Shown here one piece after another: positions 19,261 to 22,022 of a stretch of 22,022 bases of DNA. Where the stretch lies: assembly GCA_051453625.1 (NCBI GenBank), contig JBOZIK010000001.1, forward strand, positions 172,665,280-172,687,301. Direction: 5' to 3'. The DNA comes from Welwitschia mirabilis. Taxonomy: Eukaryota; Gnetophyta; Gnetopsida; Welwitschiales. Numbering within the stretch: the first letter of the stretch is position 1; every line of letters begins with the position of its first letter. A program made the translations under genes and the position numbers. Below the pieces are notes generated by a model. The model was given only the letters and a program-made list of their open reading frames with translations. It was not told the DNA's origin and ran no database searches.

Positions 19261-21790
19261 AAATTTTAATATTAAAAAAAATACTATGTTATGAAAAAAT
19301 ATTAATGTATCTAGTAGGGAGTATATCCCACATGGATTAGAAAATAGGGATAACTCCAAACCCCTCTATAAAGTACTTCATTGATGTAATGAAATCAAAG
19401 AAAACTGATTCCTATTAAAGAGAAAAATGAAATGTTAAGACTTTATTTGCAACTTTTTTCCACCTCTTGATGTTTACTTGATACTCTAGCTTATCTTTAT
19501 ACTTTATTTTATGCATAAAAGATTGAAATAAGTTGAAATTCATCATTGTTCTAGTTTCTTTATGCTTGAATAACTTCATTCTCCATTTTTAGATCATGTT
19601 TTATTTAAATAATGTAAGATTCAAATATTACATGAAATATTTTAAGAAAGGTCATGTCATTAAGTTAAAATAGAAGTACAGTTTATTAAATAATAAATAT
19701 TTTAAGTTTCATTAAAATATCTAATTAAAGATTGATGATCTTTAAAGATTTATATAAAGATTTGGTCACTTCAAAGTGTTATTGTATCATTCCATTAAAG
19801 AAGGAAATTATTTTTGTATTTGGAAAAATATCTTAAAAGAATTATGTTTTTAAGGCTTTAAATTCACCTTTGAAGTGTTTTATTGATTAAAATATGATGG
19901 GAAATGAGTTAGCCTTGAAATTTTACCATTAGAACTATTACAATGTGAATTTAAGCAATCTTGAAGTTCCTTAATAAACCTATAAATCAAATAACTTGTA
20001 TGAAAACACATATTAGTATAGATAGAAGTTTACCTAAATGTCATAATCCCAATAAAGGCATTAAGCTTAGAGTTAGAGAATTGATTTTTGAAGGTATTTT
20101 TAGTCTTTTTATCTTTTAATAACTGAAAGTAAATAATAAAGTAAAATGCAATGCAAAGTAAATGAAGATGAAATGCAAATGAAAGTGGAATGAATTCTAT
20201 TAGATCCTAATACTCTTATCACAAGAATTAGCTTATCTATAATTTAAATCAATTAAAAAGAGTATTCAGCTTATTCCTAATCAATGTGAACTATGAGATA
20301 TACTAAGTAGAATATGAAACGCAATGTGGGATAAAATGGAATAACAATGCAAAATCTAAACTAACCAAAGTTAACCTTGACAAAGGTTGCCCTTCTGATC
20401 TAAATAAATTATAGAATCATCACTTAAACTACAACCAACTTAAATCATAAGGGACATAAATAAAATTAGAATGAAAAGAGTAATTATATTGATTCAAATA
20501 ACTTTACATCCACTTATAATAAAATAGCACTACCTCAATAGAAGAGAATCAACCTAATACCAAGGGAGCTCCTTTTTGTAGCTATTAGATAGATCTCTTA
20601 TCCTTTAATCTTCTATCACAAGCATATCGGGTATAAAATAGGGAAATAACAATGAAGGAGAGTAAGGGTATTTATAGTTTTACATTAAAGTTCTAGAATC
20701 TTAGCCCTAAATATCAGAAAAGAAATCCTAATAGCCTAAATGGATCGCTTAATCCCATTACAGAGATAATTCTTTTCGATCATAGAAAAATAACTATTAT
20801 CCTAAATATTGTGGAGATGACAGAGGAGACATCACTTTATGTTAAAAGGCACTTCATCAGTTTTATGCCTTGCTATAAACCCCATAACTTCTATCCATGT
20901 TAGTAGTATTGTCATCTTACTTGTCCTGGAAATGACAAAGGGGATAACGAGCTTCCTCATCTTTAATCTCAAAGGTAAGTCAGTATTCTACATGGTGAAT
21001 CCTTCTTGTAAGTATGCAGTGTTAGAATAAGCTTGAGAAACCTTCAAATATGCTAAGAATTAGATGTTTCAATTGTCATCCTATTAGATCTTTATAATCA
21101 TTAGTATTACATCTAAACCTATATAAATGTCCTGCAAAAGCACTCAAAATACACAATCAAATTCCTATAAATTGGCATCATAACATAGCCTCCTACTTAG
21201 CCTTGTTAGTCCTTGACAAAGTAAGTGATCAACTATATTGCGAGCCAATTTGTCTAAGATAAAACAACACTAAAAAAATGCAAGTTGAGTTTAATTAAAT
21301 CATGTAAGAATAGATATTACAAACATATTAACTGATACAAATACTAAAAATATACCTAAGCCTCCTACTTAAGCATGTCACTATAGAGTAAATGAATGCC
21401 ATAAACATATAAAAATCATAAAAATGTAACATTAATAGCTTATGTAATGATAATGTGTATGCATATTACAGAAATAGTGATAATGGACTATTATGACAGA
21501 GTTAAGTAGTGATAATCTTAAAAGAATGATGCATTTAAGTTTATTAGTCTAATCCATAAGGGGAAAGAACAAGAGTAGATATAACATTCTTTTTAGATGA
21601 TCTAAAACATAGTTACAAGAAAAATTTGAAAGTGTAGTACTATAATTCTATAAGATAAAGTCCAGAATTTATTTGATTAACATGAAAAGTAATCCAAACA
21701 ACCCATCATATATAAGTAATGTGAAAGCTCCAAACATGATCCCTCATGTTTTTTATTTTCAAAACTTAATGCTTAAAATCATAGAATAAA
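19261..21790. other. Unresolved AT-rich DNA, no gene supported
   Basis: I find no gypsy RNase H or integrase here and no LTR pair. The part 20560-21250 is less AT-rich and more varied than its surroundings and holds a 63-codon + strand open frame at 20839-21030 with no recognised domain. Words such as GTGAGGGTATTTATAG-like 20660-20680 and TATATAAAT at 21121 hint at an element promoter or boundary. A 13-base word, AGCCTCCTACTTA, recurs at 21187 and 21359. I regard the stretch as unidentified repeat DNA. Confidence 0.5.
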
Positions 21791-21801
21791 GGCACGCACC
21801 G

Positions 21802-21838
21802 CTTCCTTCCCCCCTCTCCCCCTCCCTCCCCCTCCCCC
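21802..21838 (-). other. 37-nt pure pyrimidine tract, G-quadruplex candidate on - strand
   Basis: Every base from 21802 to 21838 is C or T. It contains C-runs of 6 (21809-21814), 5 (21818-21822), 3 (21824-21826), 5 (21828-21832) and 5 (21834-21838), separated by one to three bases. On the - strand this gives five G-runs with very short loops, which satisfies the usual G-quadruplex pattern; the + strand could form an i-motif. It is the most GC-rich patch I see in the window. It could also be the polypurine tract of a - strand element or a microsatellite-like expansion. Confidence 0.85.
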
Positions 21839-22022
21839 AACAGGATAAGTAAGATGTCTTGAATTACATCAAAGATAAAGAAGAAGTGTCATCCCATATG
21901 TCATGAGGATGATAGACGTGGGATGATAGTGATCAAATAGGCTATGTGAACAAAAAAGATAAGTCAAAAAAATTCAGAAAATAAGAAAACACATAGAAAA
22001 TAAAAGAAAAATAGAAAAAAGG
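21839..22022. other. Window edge, AT-rich, small inverted repeat
   Basis: No gene. An 8-base inverted repeat (TCATCCCA at 21889, TGGGATGA at 21919) with a 22-base loop is present, and the last 70 bases are A-rich. AAGATGTCTTGA at 21851 repeats the word seen in the copia LTRs. Confidence 0.5.

Noticed and set aside
20839-21030. 63-codon + strand open frame with hydrophobic stretches
   Set aside because: No recognised domain, no coding context, and length within chance for this window. It may be part of an unidentified repeat.
16613-21190. TGGCATCTTAACA (16613) and TGGCATCATAACA (21174), each after a TATA-like word, as possible primer-binding sites
   Set aside because: Thirteen bases with one mismatch in AT-rich DNA, no LTR end before either, and the sequences around them do not align.
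21889-21926. 8-base inverted repeat TCATCCCA / TGGGATGA as a terminator or hairpin
   Set aside because: Short arms, long loop, no transcript nearby; expected by chance at this length.

Overview
This window reads as intergenic DNA from a large, repeat-dense plant nuclear genome. I found no host protein gene, tRNA or rRNA. The kingdom call rests on three recognisable plant-type retroelement relics: a Ty1/copia element with a plant-style gag, an L1-type LINE with the RT plus zf-RVT layout common in plants, and a Ty3/gypsy element. All are heavily decayed. The DNA is very AT-rich. I cannot name a species; a gymnosperm or a large-genome angiosperm are both possible.

Layout. Positions 1-3590 hold AT-rich DNA with no recognisable gene; there is a 31-bp triplet repeat near 2.9 kb and a possible tRNA primer-binding-like site near 0.5 kb. 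Positions 3620-4057 are a tandem array with a 51-bp period. Positions 4063-14111 are one copia-type LTR retrotransposon on the + strand, flanked by a perfect 5-bp target duplication (ATTTA). Its 5' LTR is split by a 5'-truncated LINE on the - strand (5297-8103), which carries its own 15-bp target duplication. After the split LTR come an initiator-Met-type primer-binding site (8221) and a gag relic (8271-9496), which is one unbroken frame interrupted only by stop codons. Next are a 696-base assembly gap (9497-10192), about 2.5 kb of internal sequence in which I see no integrase, RT or RNase H, a purine-rich tract (12747) and the 3' LTR (12761-14111).

Right of the element, 14117-16350 is a tandem array with a 71-bp period built from alternating 30- and 41-bp steps. 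It shares its core words with the 51-bp array on the left, so the copia element landed inside or at the junction of a satellite. Positions 17150-19260 hold a second, older-looking LTR element of Ty3/gypsy type on the + strand, with a gag core and an RT relic but no LTR pair that I can find. Positions 19260-22022 are unresolved AT-rich DNA, except for a striking 37-nt pure pyrimidine tract at 21802-21838 that could form a G-quadruplex on the - strand.

Order of events: satellite first, then copia insertion (its two LTRs now differ at roughly a quarter of the sites in one stretch compared by eye), then LINE insertion into the 5' LTR. Nothing here looks functional today. The points most worth checking are the phase of the satellite across the reconstructed empty site, a 26-base exact match between the gag relic and one satellite unit, and the unexplained internal domain of the copia element.
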